NCBI RefSeq assembly: GCF_003261575.2
Contig: NZ_CP036175.1
Location: 2,232,001-2,296,000, forward strand
Direction: 5' to 3'
Length of the DNA: 64,000 nt
Source of the DNA: Klebsiella huaxiensis
GTDB taxonomy: Bacteria > Pseudomonadota > Gammaproteobacteria > Enterobacterales > Enterobacteriaceae
Below, piece after piece: positions 41,136 through 49,782 of this stretch; the first letter of the stretch is position 1, and every line of letters begins with the position of its first letter. The notes below the pieces were generated by a model. The model made no database searches. It was not told where the DNA came from and saw only the letters and a program-made list of their open reading frames with translations. The position numbers and the translations under genes are program-made.

Positions 41136-41136
41136 T

Positions 41137-41165
41137 AAAAAAACCTGCTGCGGCAGGTTTTTTTA
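41137..41165 (+). terminator. Terminator of azuC
   Basis: AAAAAAACCTGC-TGCG-GCAGGTTTTTTT immediately after the azuC stop codon; it would also form the 3' end of an AzuCR-type sRNA. Confidence 0.92.
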
Positions 41166-41214
41166 TCTCTTAAGATTTAGGTTACTATTACGCTCCTGAA
41201 AAAAGGAGTAAAAA

Positions 41215-41466
41215 ATGTCCCAACATCTCACCGAAAATGACGAGCTGGTTTCCGACGTGGTTGCCTGCCAACTGGTCATCAAACAGATTCTCGACGTTAT
41301 TGATATCATCGCCCCTGTCGAAGTGCGCGAGAAAATGACCACTCAGTTAAAAGCCATCGATTTTGCCAGTCATCCTGCATCGGCCGATCCGGTTACGCTG
41401 CGGGCGGTACAAAAAGCCATTGCCTTAATTGAACTGAAGTTCACCCCGCAAGGCGAGGCGCACTAA
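41215..41466 (+). CDS. yecJ: DUF2766 protein YecJ
   Basis: 83-residue acidic helical protein matching E. coli YecJ (ENDELVSDVVACQLVIKQILDVIDIIAPVEVREKM). AAGGAG lies eight bases before the ATG. Function unknown. azuC-yecJ order is conserved. Confidence 0.92.
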   Translation: MSQHLTENDELVSDVVACQLVIKQILDVIDIIAPVEVREKMTTQLKAIDFASHPASADPVTLRAVQKAIALIELKFTPQGEAH

Positions 41467-41473
41467 ATACATA

Positions 41474-41499
41474 GCCCCACCATCACGTGATGGCGGGGC
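41474..41499. terminator. Bidirectional hairpin between yecJ and the uronide transporter
   Basis: GCCCCACCATC-ACGT-GATGGCGGGGC, a long stem with a single A-C mismatch, sits 8 bases after yecJ and 12 before the end of the convergent gene. Confidence 0.8.
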
Positions 41500-41511
41500 G
41501 TCGTTATGTGG

Positions 41512-43074
41512 TTAGTGGGAAACGGCGGTACGGGCCGGTGTCTCCTGAGTATTGTTAAATAACTTGCTGTTGCCCCAGCACTCTTCGTAACGGTGCCCGA
41601 CTAAATCTTCAACGATGACGCGCACATCCGGTGTGATATCGGCAATTTTGCCGCCAGCTTTAATCCGCGCGACTTCCTGCAAGACCACCATATGCGCTTT
41701 GCGATCCAGCTTCATCTGCTTACTGAAGACGATCGCCGCCAAAGCCAGCAGGACCACGCCCGCACAGAACACGACTGCAATAGCGGTTACCGCGCTTTCA
41801 GGTTGCGTATGCGCTTTTGACTGGAAGCCGTAGAAGCTGAGGATAGCGCCCATTGTGAAGACGATGATAGAGCGTAGGATTTTCCCGGAAAAGGTCATAG
41901 CGCCAGCATAGATACCTTCACGGCGACGGCCAGTATAGATTTCGTCAACGTCGGCTAAAAAGGTATATACGGTCCAGGGGATGTAGTACACGCCGCCGGT
42001 ACCCAGTCCGAACAGGACAGTGATACCGAACATCAGGATGGTTGCCAGATGTGCAGGCAAATGGAAGAACCACAGCGAGGTATAAAGCAGTACGGCAAAA
42101 ATAACCACGCTTAGCGCCAGAATGTAGGGCTTACTAAACCCTTTCTTCACGCACAGGCCGATAAACAGGGCCGTAGAGACCAGTTGCAGGATGGAGTTCA
42201 GGCTATTTAGCCCGGCGACCATCGCCGGATCGTGCTGCAGGACGAAAATAACAAAGTAGGTAAAGATAGACGCAAACAGCCATTCTGCGCCGAAACCACA
42301 GAGGTACATGCCCAGATGTTTACGGAACACGCGCAGATAGAAGGTAGAACGCATATCCTTCGCCAGCATAAGTAGAGTATTGAGTAAGCCTTTTTTCTCA
42401 CTATTGCTGACTTCCTCTTCGCGCGGGCGTTCCCAGCTGCAGTACCACAAGCAGGAGATCGCAACGATGAGAATGACCCCATAGGTCAGGCCGGTCAGGA
42501 AAAATGGGGTCGCGGATTCTTTGCCGTAAAGCAGGATGAACTGACCTGGAATAAATGCAGCCAGAAAGTTAGCCAGTTTACCGAAGATCGCTTTGTAGCC
42601 GGTAAGCTTTGAGCGTAGTGAAAAATCGTCGGTCATTTCGGTCGCCAATGTTTCATAGGGGACCATGATCGAGGTATAAATGATTTCAAAGACTACATAA
42701 GTGCATAGGTAGTACCAGAACCCAAGACCTTCTACCCAAAGCAGTGGGTAGAACATCATGAGCGGAATACCGATTAATAAAAAGAAGCGGCGGCGTCCGA
42801 AGCGTTTGCCGAGACGCGTTTTACCAAAATTATCGGTGAGATAACCCATAAGAGGATTACTGATCGCGTCGATAATACTGGCGACGGAGAAAATGAGCGA
42901 GGCCTCGATCAGCGTCAGCCCACAAAAGGTTGTATAAAAATAAAGCAGCCATGCGCCACTGATTGCCAGCGCGCCGCTTCCCAGTAAATTCCCGCCGCCG
43001 TAGGCTAACTGATGGCGTAACAAAATCGGTCTTCCCTGCAGCCCTTGAGGGGCTGAAGCCGCGTATCTTGCCAT
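41512..43074 (-). CDS. GPH-family uronide/oligogalacturonide transporter (RhiT/TogT-like)
   Basis: 520-residue, 12-helix glycoside-pentoside-hexuronide:cation symporter. It is a clear paralogue of the rhiT product at 52114, sharing WLLYFYTTFCGL, YLTDNFGKTRLGKRFGRRRFF, VPYETLATEMTDDF, RKHLGMYLCG, YIPWTVYTFLADVDEIYTGRRREGIYAG and the unusual tail YEECWGN. The family imports oligogalacturonides or unsaturated rhamnogalacturonides. A KdgR-like box lies 26 bases upstream and a CRP-like site 67 bases upstream, the usual pair for pectin catabolism genes. The gene stands alone between yecJ and ftnB, without a partner hydrolase. Confidence 0.85.
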   Translation of the reverse strand: MARYAASAPQGLQGRPILLRHQLAYGGGNLLGSGALAISGAWLLYFYTTFCGLTLIEASLIFSVASIIDAISNPLMGYLTDNFGKTRLGKRFGRRRFFLLIGIPLMMFYPLLWVEGLGFWYYLCTYVVFEIIYTSIMVPYETLATEMTDDFSLRSKLTGYKAIFGKLANFLAAFIPGQFILLYGKESATPFFLTGLTYGVILIVAISCLWYCSWERPREEEVSNSEKKGLLNTLLMLAKDMRSTFYLRVFRKHLGMYLCGFGAEWLFASIFTYFVIFVLQHDPAMVAGLNSLNSILQLVSTALFIGLCVKKGFSKPYILALSVVIFAVLLYTSLWFFHLPAHLATILMFGITVLFGLGTGGVYYIPWTVYTFLADVDEIYTGRRREGIYAGAMTFSGKILRSIIVFTMGAILSFYGFQSKAHTQPESAVTAIAVVFCAGVVLLALAAIVFSKQMKLDRKAHMVVLQEVARIKAGGKIADITPDVRVIVEDLVGHRYEECWGNSKLFNNTQETPARTAVSH

Positions 43075-43099
43075 TAAAGTAAACTCCGTGTTTTAAATT

Positions 43100-43118
43100 T
43101 TTGAAACACTGTTTTTAT
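43100..43118. promoter_or_regulatory. KdgR-like box upstream of the lone uronide transporter
   Basis: TTTGAAACACTGTTTTTAT contains the whole inner core TGAAACANTGTTT of the KdgR palindrome without a mismatch; only the flanks differ. It lies 26 bases before the start codon, a typical repressor position. Confidence 0.7.
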
Positions 43119-43140
43119 ATTCTTAAGTAATGGTTTTGAA

Positions 43141-43156
43141 CGTGATCTACATCACT
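43141..43156. promoter_or_regulatory. CRP-like site upstream of the lone uronide transporter
   Basis: CGTGA-TCTACA-TCACT keeps 8 of 10 CRP consensus bases and is 23 bases upstream of the KdgR-like box, matching the CRP-activated, KdgR-repressed layout of pectin genes. Confidence 0.55.
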
Positions 43157-43224
43157 AAAAACCGGCTAAACCCCATTCCTGAGCATTAATGAGATCCAGT
43201 TAAAAGTTTTTAATGCTTTTTAGG

Positions 43225-43248
43225 AATAAAAACGGCGCCGAAGCGCCG
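43225..43248 (-). terminator. Terminator of ftnB
   Basis: On the minus strand CGGCGC-TTCG-GCGCCG is followed by TTTTTATT: a stable UUCG tetraloop terminator about 95 bases after the ftnB stop. Confidence 0.85.
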
Positions 43249-43344
43249 AAAAAGATGGGTTGGTGAGAATTGTCTATAAGGACATTGATGACATTAATAT
43301 ATGGTTTTTGGGCATTTATCAGCGATACACATTCGCTGTGAGCG

Positions 43345-43848
43345 TTAATTATGTTGGTTGCTGACCAGATCTAACAAACGAAGGTCGGTTTGCTGCACGC
43401 ACGTTCCATCCTTATCCGCATTGCGCACTTCATCGAGAATGGTTTCCAGCAGAATACCGTCCTGGCGCTGTTCTTTTTCCAGCAGCGTTAAAAAACGCCA
43501 GGTGGCATCGTCGCTTTGCGCTTTAGCTTCTTCCGTCAGGTCGATCAATATGCTGCTGCGTTGCTGATAATCAGCAACGGTGGTAGCAAAAAGATCTTCG
43601 AGGGAAGCACACTCTGGTTGGCTGGAACCTTCAGATTTCACCACCGGCACGGCACCGGTTTTTTTCATAAAATCAAAGACTCGCATCATCTGGGTTACCC
43701 TGGATTGTGCCTTACTACGCAAAAACGTTGCGGTACCGTTTAACCGCTGCTGAGTACACCACTCACTTAAATGTAGGTATAAATTTGAAGCATGGAATTC
43801 AAGATTCATTTGGTTATTCAGTTTCTTAACCATTCCTGGGACGATCAT
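43345..43848 (-). CDS. ftnB: Ferritin-like protein FtnB
   Basis: 167-residue ferritin-fold protein with the E. coli FtnB length. E17 is kept, but the positions equal to ferroxidase E50 and H53 of FtnA are R50 and Q53, so the di-iron centre is incomplete, as in E. coli FtnB. It is thought to help with iron supply for iron-sulfur repair rather than bulk storage. AAGGAT lies seven bases before the chosen ATG; a longer frame starting 17 codons upstream is not conserved. Confidence 0.93.
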   Translation of the reverse strand: MIVPGMVKKLNNQMNLEFHASNLYLHLSEWCTQQRLNGTATFLRSKAQSRVTQMMRVFDFMKKTGAVPVVKSEGSSQPECASLEDLFATTVADYQQRSSILIDLTEEAKAQSDDATWRFLTLLEKEQRQDGILLETILDEVRNADKDGTCVQQTDLRLLDLVSNQHN

Positions 43849-44399
43849 AAAAATATCCTTATTAACCTGTAAAGGAGTCCTGGGTACATCCTGAATCATC
43901 TTCCTTAGAGAGTCTGAATTCGGGACACATGACGTGCAGATAAAGTACCAGAATAATAATTACCTGTACTTCAAATGTATGATGGGTAATTAAATTGCGA
44001 TTACCGATGAATATAGAATAGCGACACTTGGTGATTAAGGAAACTCTCATATGGTATTATTTACGTTTCGTTACACCATCCGTAATTAACTTTATTTAAG
44101 CATGTTTATGTAATGGTAACTATTTTTAGTAAGTCATTAATGTTTTTATCTATATGATTTTAATTGGTATTTGTTGTTTTTGCTGTTGGTTTGTGGTAGT
44201 TCTTGTTATTTTAATGAAACTTCGTTTCATTTGTATTGGGTCGTAGTTTTGTTTTTGTGTTAATCTGTTCTTCGTAAAAGATGTAAATTGCGTTAGATCA
44301 TGTTTTTTGTGATTTTAGAAACAAGGTATAACGATAATTTAAAAAAATATTGCTTTTGTAAACACGCGATTGTTATTTGGCTATCTGAAGGAGTCAGAA
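43849..44399. other. AT-rich region between ftnB and the DJ-1/PfpI gene
   Basis: About 550 bases, markedly AT-rich from about 44050 on, between divergent genes. No reading frame or strong hairpin was recognised. The composition suggests H-NS binding; promoters could not be placed with confidence. Confidence 0.5.
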
Positions 44400-44957
44400 A
44401 TGAAAAAAGTAGCGGTGCTGTTGGCACCTGGTTTCGAGGAAGGTGAAGCGATTGTGATTATTGATATTCTTCGTCGCTTGCACATCAATGTAGAACTGCT
44501 GTCCTGCGCCGAATCGCGCGCGGTAGTGAGCTATCACGATATTCCTATGGTCGCGGACAGCACGTTAACAGAACGAGCGCAGATGCTTTATGACGCGGTG
44601 GTTCTGCCTGGCGGCCCACAAGGAAGCGTGAATCTTGCCGCCAGCCAGGAAGTGGTGGCGTTTATCGCGGTTCACGATACAGCCGGAAAACTTATCTGCC
44701 CTATTTGCTCGGCGGCGGCGCGGGTATTGGGCGGCAATGGTCTGCTGAAGGGGCGTCGCTATGTTTGCTCCGGGGATCTCTGGCAGAACGTGAGCGGGGG
44801 AGAATACGTTGATGCGCCGGTAGTGGAAGATGGCAACCTGATCAGCGGCAAAGGTTTTGGTTACGTTTTTGATTTCTCTTTCACCGTTGCGGCACGCTTG
44901 TTGGGCGATGAAGCACCAGTGCGCAATCATGCCGAGCATATTTATTGCCGCTGGTGA
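44400..44957 (+). CDS. DJ-1/PfpI (ThiJ) family protein
   Basis: 185-residue DJ-1 superfamily protein. PGFEEGEAIV supplies the conserved acidic residue near E13/E14, and the nucleophile elbow is KLICPICSAAARVLG with C103 (C100 nearby). Related to YajL, a covalent chaperone/deglycase, but encoded at a different locus. GAAGGAG lies seven bases before this ATG; a start ten codons upstream would include that site. It stands alone between ftnB and araF and has no E. coli K-12 counterpart there. Likely role in oxidative or carbonyl stress. Confidence 0.85.
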   Translation: MKKVAVLLAPGFEEGEAIVIIDILRRLHINVELLSCAESRAVVSYHDIPMVADSTLTERAQMLYDAVVLPGGPQGSVNLAASQEVVAFIAVHDTAGKLICPICSAAARVLGGNGLLKGRRYVCSGDLWQNVSGGEYVDAPVVEDGNLISGKGFGYVFDFSFTVAARLLGDEAPVRNHAEHIYCRW

Positions 44958-45028
44958 TGGAAAATCTGAATCTATACCCTAAACAAGGATAAGTCTGCTG
45001 GTGATATAGATAATATTGCTAATACGAG

Positions 45029-45059
45029 CGCTAATTGTCTGACAATTAGCGTTTTTTTT
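45029..45059 (+). terminator. Terminator after the DJ-1/PfpI gene
   Basis: CGCTAATTGTC-T-GACAATTAGCG with T8: a perfect stem about 70 bases after the stop. Confidence 0.88.
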
Positions 45060-45112
45060 ATGTCTTTTTTCGCTGTTTTTATGCACGCAATTACTGTAAT
45101 TCCGCGATGTGA

Positions 45113-45129
45113 TAGCGCTCTCGTATGGA
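45113..45129. promoter_or_regulatory. Candidate AraC half-site upstream of araF
   Basis: TAGC-N7-TATGGA shows the TAGC box of AraC half-sites, with a TATGGA (inverse of TCCATA) at the second box. It is a modest match, supported mainly by the downstream arabinose operon. Confidence 0.35.
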
Positions 45130-45265
45130 GAAATAATTTCCGGTTAATACTATTTTAACAACGGCAGCAATGAATCAGGTTTTCCTAATGCCTTGTTTTA
45201 CGTCCGATTAAAAATTTAAGTCTTATTTTTCCCTACATAAAAACGAATTAAAGCTGGAGTTTACC

Positions 45266-46246
45266 ATGCACAAATTTACTAAAGCGCTGGCGGCGATTGG
45301 TCTCGCCGCAGTTATGTCACAATCAGCTATGGCTGAGACGCTTAAGCTTGGCTTTCTGGTGAAACAGCCCGAAGAACCGTGGTTTCAAACTGAGTGGAAA
45401 TTTGCCGATAAGGCCGGTAAAGATTTAGGTTTTGATGTGATTAAAATCGCGGTACCCGACGGCGAGAAAACGCTGAATGCTATTGATAGCCTGGCAGCCA
45501 GCGGAGCTAAAGGTTTCGTTATCTGCACACCGGACCCGAAACTAGGGGCTGCCATTGTCGCCAAAGCGCGCGGCTATGATATGAAAGTGATTACCGTTGA
45601 TGACCAGTTCGTCAACGCGAAAGGTAAACCGATGGATAGCGTACCGCTGGTAATGATGGCGGCCAGCGAAATCGGCGCGCGTCAAGGCCAGGAGCTGTAT
45701 AAAGAGATGCAAAAACGCGGTTGGGATGTAAAAGATACCGCGGTTATGGCGATCACTTCTGACGAACTGGATACTGCCCGCCGCCGCACCACCGGCTCGA
45801 TGGATGCGCTGAAAGCCGCTGGCTTCCCGGAAAATCAGATCTATCGTGTGCCAACCAAATCTAACGATATCCCCGGCGCGTTCGATGCTGGTAACTCCAT
45901 GTTGGTCCAACATCCGCAGGTTAAACATTGGTTAATTGTCGGCATGAACGACAACACCGTACTGGGTGGCGTGCGTGCGACCGAAGGCCAGAGTTTTAAA
46001 GCCGCTGACGTCATCGGTATCGGCATTAACGGCGTGGATGCAGTCAATGAACTCTCCAAAGCGCAGGCCACTGGTTTCTATGGTTCTCTGCTGCCGAGCC
46101 CGGACATTCACGGTTATAAAACCAGCGAAATGCTCTACAACTGGGTGACGAAAGACGTTGAACCGCCGAAATTTACTGCGGTGACCGACGTGGTGCTGAT
46201 TACCCGCGACAACTTTAAAGAAGAGCTGGCGAAAAAAGGGCTGTAA
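45266..46246 (+). CDS. araF: L-arabinose-binding periplasmic protein
   Basis: 326-residue sugar-binding protein. Signal peptide MHKFTKALAAIGLAAVMSQS-AMA is cleaved before ETLKLGF. LVKQPEEPWFQTEWKF and the ITSDELDTARRRTTG segment are typical of AraF. It delivers L-arabinose to AraG-AraH. A short hairpin separates it from araG, which lets it be made in excess. Confidence 0.96.
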   Translation: MHKFTKALAAIGLAAVMSQSAMAETLKLGFLVKQPEEPWFQTEWKFADKAGKDLGFDVIKIAVPDGEKTLNAIDSLAASGAKGFVICTPDPKLGAAIVAKARGYDMKVITVDDQFVNAKGKPMDSVPLVMMAASEIGARQGQELYKEMQKRGWDVKDTAVMAITSDELDTARRRTTGSMDALKAAGFPENQIYRVPTKSNDIPGAFDAGNSMLVQHPQVKHWLIVGMNDNTVLGGVRATEGQSFKAADVIGIGINGVDAVNELSKAQATGFYGSLLPSPDIHGYKTSEMLYNWVTKDVEPPKFTAVTDVVLITRDNFKEELAKKGL

Positions 46247-46261
46247 GGCCTGGTTGACCGG

Positions 46262-46284
46262 GCTTCCCGTATTAAGCGGGAGGC
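46262..46284 (+). other. araF-araG intercistronic hairpin
   Basis: GCTTCCCG and CGGGAGGC pair across a short loop between the two genes without a T run. Such hairpins protect the binding-protein mRNA and reduce downstream expression. Confidence 0.6.
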
Positions 46285-46308
46285 TCAGTCCAGAAAAGCG
46301 GAGTCGTT

Positions 46309-47823
46309 ATGCAACAGTCTACCCCTTATCTCTCATTTCGCGGTATTACCATGACTTTCCCGGGCGTTAAAGCGCTGTCCGATATTAGTTTTGACTGCTA
46401 TGCCGGACAGGTTCACGCCCTGATGGGAGAAAATGGCGCCGGGAAATCTACTCTGCTGAAAGTACTCAGCGGCAACTACATACCGACCGCCGGTAGCCTG
46501 CATATCAGCGGCCAGCAGATAACATTTAACCATACCACCGAGGCGTTGAACGCCGGGGTGGCGATTATCTATCAGGAATTGCACCTGATCCCGGAAATGA
46601 CCGTAGCGGAAAATATCTACCTCGGACAACTCCCGCACAAAGGTGGGATCGTCAACCGATCGCTGCTGAATTATGAAGCTGGCTTGCAGCTTAAACATCT
46701 GGGGCTGGATATCGACCCGGAAACGCCGCTGAAATATCTCTCTATTGGCCAATGGCAAATGGTAGAGATTGCCAAGGCGCTGGCGCGTAACGCTAAGATC
46801 ATTGCCTTTGATGAGCCAACCAGCTCCCTGTCTGCGCGGGAAATCGAAAACTTATTCCGGGTTATTCGCGAGCTGCGCGAGGAGGGGAGGGTCATTATTT
46901 ACGTCTCTCACCGTATGGAAGAGATTTTTGCATTAAGCGATGCCATCACCGTCTTCAAAGATGGTCGCTACGTGCGCACCTTTGACAATATGCAAGAGGT
47001 TAACCACGACGCCCTGGTGCAGGCGATGGTGGGCCGTGAACTGGGCGATATCTACGGCTGGCAACCGCGTGAATACGGCAACGAACGCTTGCGTCTGGAG
47101 CAGGTGAAAGCACCGGGCGTGCGTCAGCCGATCAGCCTGTCGGTGCGCAGTGGTGAAATCGTCGGTCTGTTCGGGTTGGTTGGGGCCGGACGCAGCGAGC
47201 TGATGAAAGGCTTATTTGGCGGCAGCAGGATAACCAGTGGCCAGGTCTACATTGACGGCCAGGCTATCGACATCCGCAAACCCGCTCAGGCGATTCAGGC
47301 CGGAATGATGCTCTGTCCGGAAGACCGCAAAGCCGAAGGGATCATTCCGGTTCACTCGGTGCGCGACAACATCAATATCAGCGCACGTCGTAAACATATT
47401 CTTGCAGGATGCGTGATTAACAACGCCTGGGAAGCGGAAAACGCTGACCAGCATATCAAATCGCTCAACATCAAAACGCCGGGCCCGGAGCAGCTGATTA
47501 TGAATCTCTCTGGCGGCAATCAGCAGAAAGCCATTCTTGGCCGTTGGTTATCGGAAGAGATGAAAGTGATCCTGCTCGATGAGCCGACGCGCGGCATTGA
47601 TGTCGGCGCTAAGCATGAAATTTACAACGTTATTTACGCTTTAGCGGCATCAGGCGTCGCGGTGGTCTTTGCCTCCAGCGATTTACCCGAAGTTCTCGGC
47701 GTTGCGGACCGTATTGTGGTGATGCGCGAGGGCGAAATCGCCGGTGAATTATTGCATGAACATGCGAATGAACAGCAGGCATTGAGCCTTGCGATGCCCA
47801 AAGTGAGCCAGGCAGTCGCCTGA
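46309..47823 (+). CDS. araG: L-arabinose ABC transporter ATP-binding protein
   Basis: 504-residue double ABC ATPase. The first domain has Walker A GENGAGKST (40-48) and signature LSIGQWQMVEIAKAL; the second has the altered Walker A GLVGAGRSE typical of sugar ATPases and signature LSGGNQQKAILGRWL, with Walker B VILLDEPTRGID. Works with AraH and AraF in high-affinity arabinose import. Confidence 0.96.
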   Translation: MQQSTPYLSFRGITMTFPGVKALSDISFDCYAGQVHALMGENGAGKSTLLKVLSGNYIPTAGSLHISGQQITFNHTTEALNAGVAIIYQELHLIPEMTVAENIYLGQLPHKGGIVNRSLLNYEAGLQLKHLGLDIDPETPLKYLSIGQWQMVEIAKALARNAKIIAFDEPTSSLSAREIENLFRVIRELREEGRVIIYVSHRMEEIFALSDAITVFKDGRYVRTFDNMQEVNHDALVQAMVGRELGDIYGWQPREYGNERLRLEQVKAPGVRQPISLSVRSGEIVGLFGLVGAGRSELMKGLFGGSRITSGQVYIDGQAIDIRKPAQAIQAGMMLCPEDRKAEGIIPVHSVRDNINISARRKHILAGCVINNAWEAENADQHIKSLNIKTPGPEQLIMNLSGGNQQKAILGRWLSEEMKVILLDEPTRGIDVGAKHEIYNVIYALAASGVAVVFASSDLPEVLGVADRIVVMREGEIAGELLHEHANEQQALSLAMPKVSQAVA

Positions 47824-47834
47824 GTAAGGAGTTT

Positions 47835-48818
47835 ATGATGTCATCAGTTACCTCTTCAGGTACTTCCCGGTCGGCTTGCAGCTTCTCCCGCATCTGGGAT
47901 CAGTTTGGCATGCTGGTTGTTTTCGCCGTGCTGTTTATCGGCTGTGTGATTTTTGTGCCCAATTTTGCCTCATTTATCAATATGAAAGGTCTGGGGCTGG
48001 CTATCTCGATGTCCGGGATGGTGGCCTGTGGGATGCTATTTTGCCTGGCATCCGGTGACTTTGACCTGTCGGTTGCTTCGGTTATCGCCTGTGCGGGGGT
48101 CACCACGGCGGTGGTGATTAACCTGACCGAAAGCATGTGGATTGGCATTACGGCTGGCCTGCTGCTGGGCGCACTGAGCGGCCTGGTGAACGGTTTTGTC
48201 ATTGCCCGCTTAAAGATCAACGCCCTGATCACCACGCTTGCGACGATGCAGATCGTCCGCGGTCTGGCCTATATTATTTCTGACGGTAAAGCGGTCGGGA
48301 TTGAGGATGAGCGTTTCTTTACCCTGGGCTATGCCAACTGGTTTGGTCTGCCTGCGCCAATCTGGCTGACGGTTGGCTGCCTGATTATCTTTGGCCTGCT
48401 GTTGAATAAAACCACCTTTGGCCGTAATACCCTGGCGATTGGCGGCAACGAAGAAGCCGCGCGTCTGGCAGGCGTCCCGGTGGTGCGGACCAAGATTATC
48501 ATTTTTGTCCTCTCCGGCCTGGTTTCCGCAGCGGCAGGGATTATTCTGGCCTCGCGTATGACCAGCGGTCAGCCGATGACCTCGATTGGCTATGAGCTGA
48601 TTGTGATTTCGGCCTGCGTGCTGGGCGGCGTGTCGTTAAAAGGCGGGATTGGTAAGATTTCCTACGTGGTTGCCGGGATCCTGATCCTCGGGACTGTGGA
48701 AAATGCCATGAACTTGCTGAACATCTCGCCGTTCTCGCAGTATGTGGTGCGCGGCGTGATTCTGCTGGCGGCGGTAATCTTTGACCGCTACAAACAAAAA
48801 GCGAAACGTACGGTTTGA
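47835..48818 (+). CDS. araH: L-arabinose ABC transporter permease
   Basis: 327-residue inner-membrane permease nearly collinear with E. coli AraH. GGNEEAARLAGVPV is the sugar-permease EAA-type loop that contacts AraG. About eight to ten helices. GGAG lies before the ATG, 11 bases after araG. Confidence 0.96.
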   Translation: MMSSVTSSGTSRSACSFSRIWDQFGMLVVFAVLFIGCVIFVPNFASFINMKGLGLAISMSGMVACGMLFCLASGDFDLSVASVIACAGVTTAVVINLTESMWIGITAGLLLGALSGLVNGFVIARLKINALITTLATMQIVRGLAYIISDGKAVGIEDERFFTLGYANWFGLPAPIWLTVGCLIIFGLLLNKTTFGRNTLAIGGNEEAARLAGVPVVRTKIIIFVLSGLVSAAAGIILASRMTSGQPMTSIGYELIVISACVLGGVSLKGGIGKISYVVAGILILGTVENAMNLLNISPFSQYVVRGVILLAAVIFDRYKQKAKRTV

Positions 48819-48909
48819 TTATCCCCAACCTTTCAGTCTAATCCTAAACCATTGCCAGCGCCCGCTGTGCTGGCAATGACTATCAAAAATGGCGAGGCTG
48901 GTCACACTG

Positions 48910-48919
48910 TCTATACTTA
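48910..48919 (+). promoter_or_regulatory. Sigma-S-type -10 element for otsBA
   Basis: TCTATACTTA matches the sigma-S extended -10 consensus. It is about 60 bases before otsB, in agreement with the RpoS-dependent osmotic induction of otsBA in E. coli. Confidence 0.7.
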
Positions 48920-48978
48920 CATGGCTAACATTTAGTTAACACCCAGCATTGTGCTGGCCATGATAAGGAGGAACCAGG

Positions 48979-49782
48979 GTGGCTGACCAGATTTCCGTAC
49001 CGCCTGCGTTAACCGGAAACTACGCTTTTTTCTTTGACCTCGACGGCACGCTTGCCGGTATCAAACCCCATCCTGACCAGGTGGTTATTCCTGCTGATGT
49101 TCTACAAACGTTGCGCCAGCTTGTGCAGCTGCAAAATGGAGCGGTGGCATTGATTTCAGGGCGCTCAATGGCTGAGCTCGATGAGCTTACCCATCCTTTC
49201 CGACTGCCGCTTGCCGGCGTCCACGGGGCTGAGCGCCGTGACATCAATGGTGAAACACATATCGTCACACTGCCTGACTCACTCCTCAAGACCCTTTCAA
49301 CACAGCTGACAACGGCGATGGGTGCACTACCGGGTTGCGAGCTGGAAAGTAAGGGGATGGCTTTCGCGTTGCACTATCGCCAGGCGCCGCAGCAGCAAAG
49401 CGCGGTGCTAGCGCTGGCACAAGAAATCGTGCAGCGCCATCCTATTTTGGCGCTGCAGCCAGGTAAATGCGTGGTGGAGATCAAACCGCGCGGAGTGAAT
49501 AAGGGTGAGGCGATTGCCGCTTTTATGCAGGAAGCGCCATTCAAGGGACGTAAACCGGTATTCGTCGGTGATGACTTAACCGATGAAGCGGGTTTTGGCG
49601 TCGTCAATCAATTGGGTGGTGTATCGGTCAAAGTGGCGGGTGGCGAAACGCAGGCGCGCTGGCGCCTGCCGGACGTGGCCGCAGTACATCTTTGGATAAA
49701 TAACATCGCGAATGATGGGCAACAACCAGACGCGCTAACCGACAGGAGAGATGGCTATGGGTCGCTTAGTCGTAGTATCTAA
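48979..49782 (+). CDS. otsB: Trehalose-6-phosphate phosphatase
   Basis: 267-residue HAD-family phosphatase that releases trehalose. Motif I is FFFDLDGT with nucleophile D20 and D22; motif IV is VFVGDDLTDEAGF. The start is GTG with GGAGG upstream, and its end overlaps the otsA start by 26 bases, so synthesis and dephosphorylation of trehalose 6-phosphate are co-expressed for osmoprotection. Confidence 0.95.
   Translation: MADQISVPPALTGNYAFFFDLDGTLAGIKPHPDQVVIPADVLQTLRQLVQLQNGAVALISGRSMAELDELTHPFRLPLAGVHGAERRDINGETHIVTLPDSLLKTLSTQLTTAMGALPGCELESKGMAFALHYRQAPQQQSAVLALAQEIVQRHPILALQPGKCVVEIKPRGVNKGEAIAAFMQEAPFKGRKPVFVGDDLTDEAGFGVVNQLGGVSVKVAGGETQARWRLPDVAAVHLWINNIANDGQQPDALTDRRDGYGSLSRSI

Larger units (their letters stand above)
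44958..45265. other. araF upstream region
   Basis: 308 bases holding the terminator of the DJ-1/PfpI gene and then the araFGH control region, with a candidate AraC half-site at 45113-45129 and a weak CRP-like TGTGA at 45108. Confidence 0.55.

Noticed and set aside
45108..45123. TGTGATAGCGCTCTCG as a CRP site at araF
   Set aside because: The right half matches poorly (TCTCG against TCACA); too weak to annotate although CRP control of araFGH is expected.
46262..46284. araF-araG hairpin as a transcription terminator
   Set aside because: There is no T run and araG depends on read-through; it is better seen as an mRNA-stabilising hairpin.
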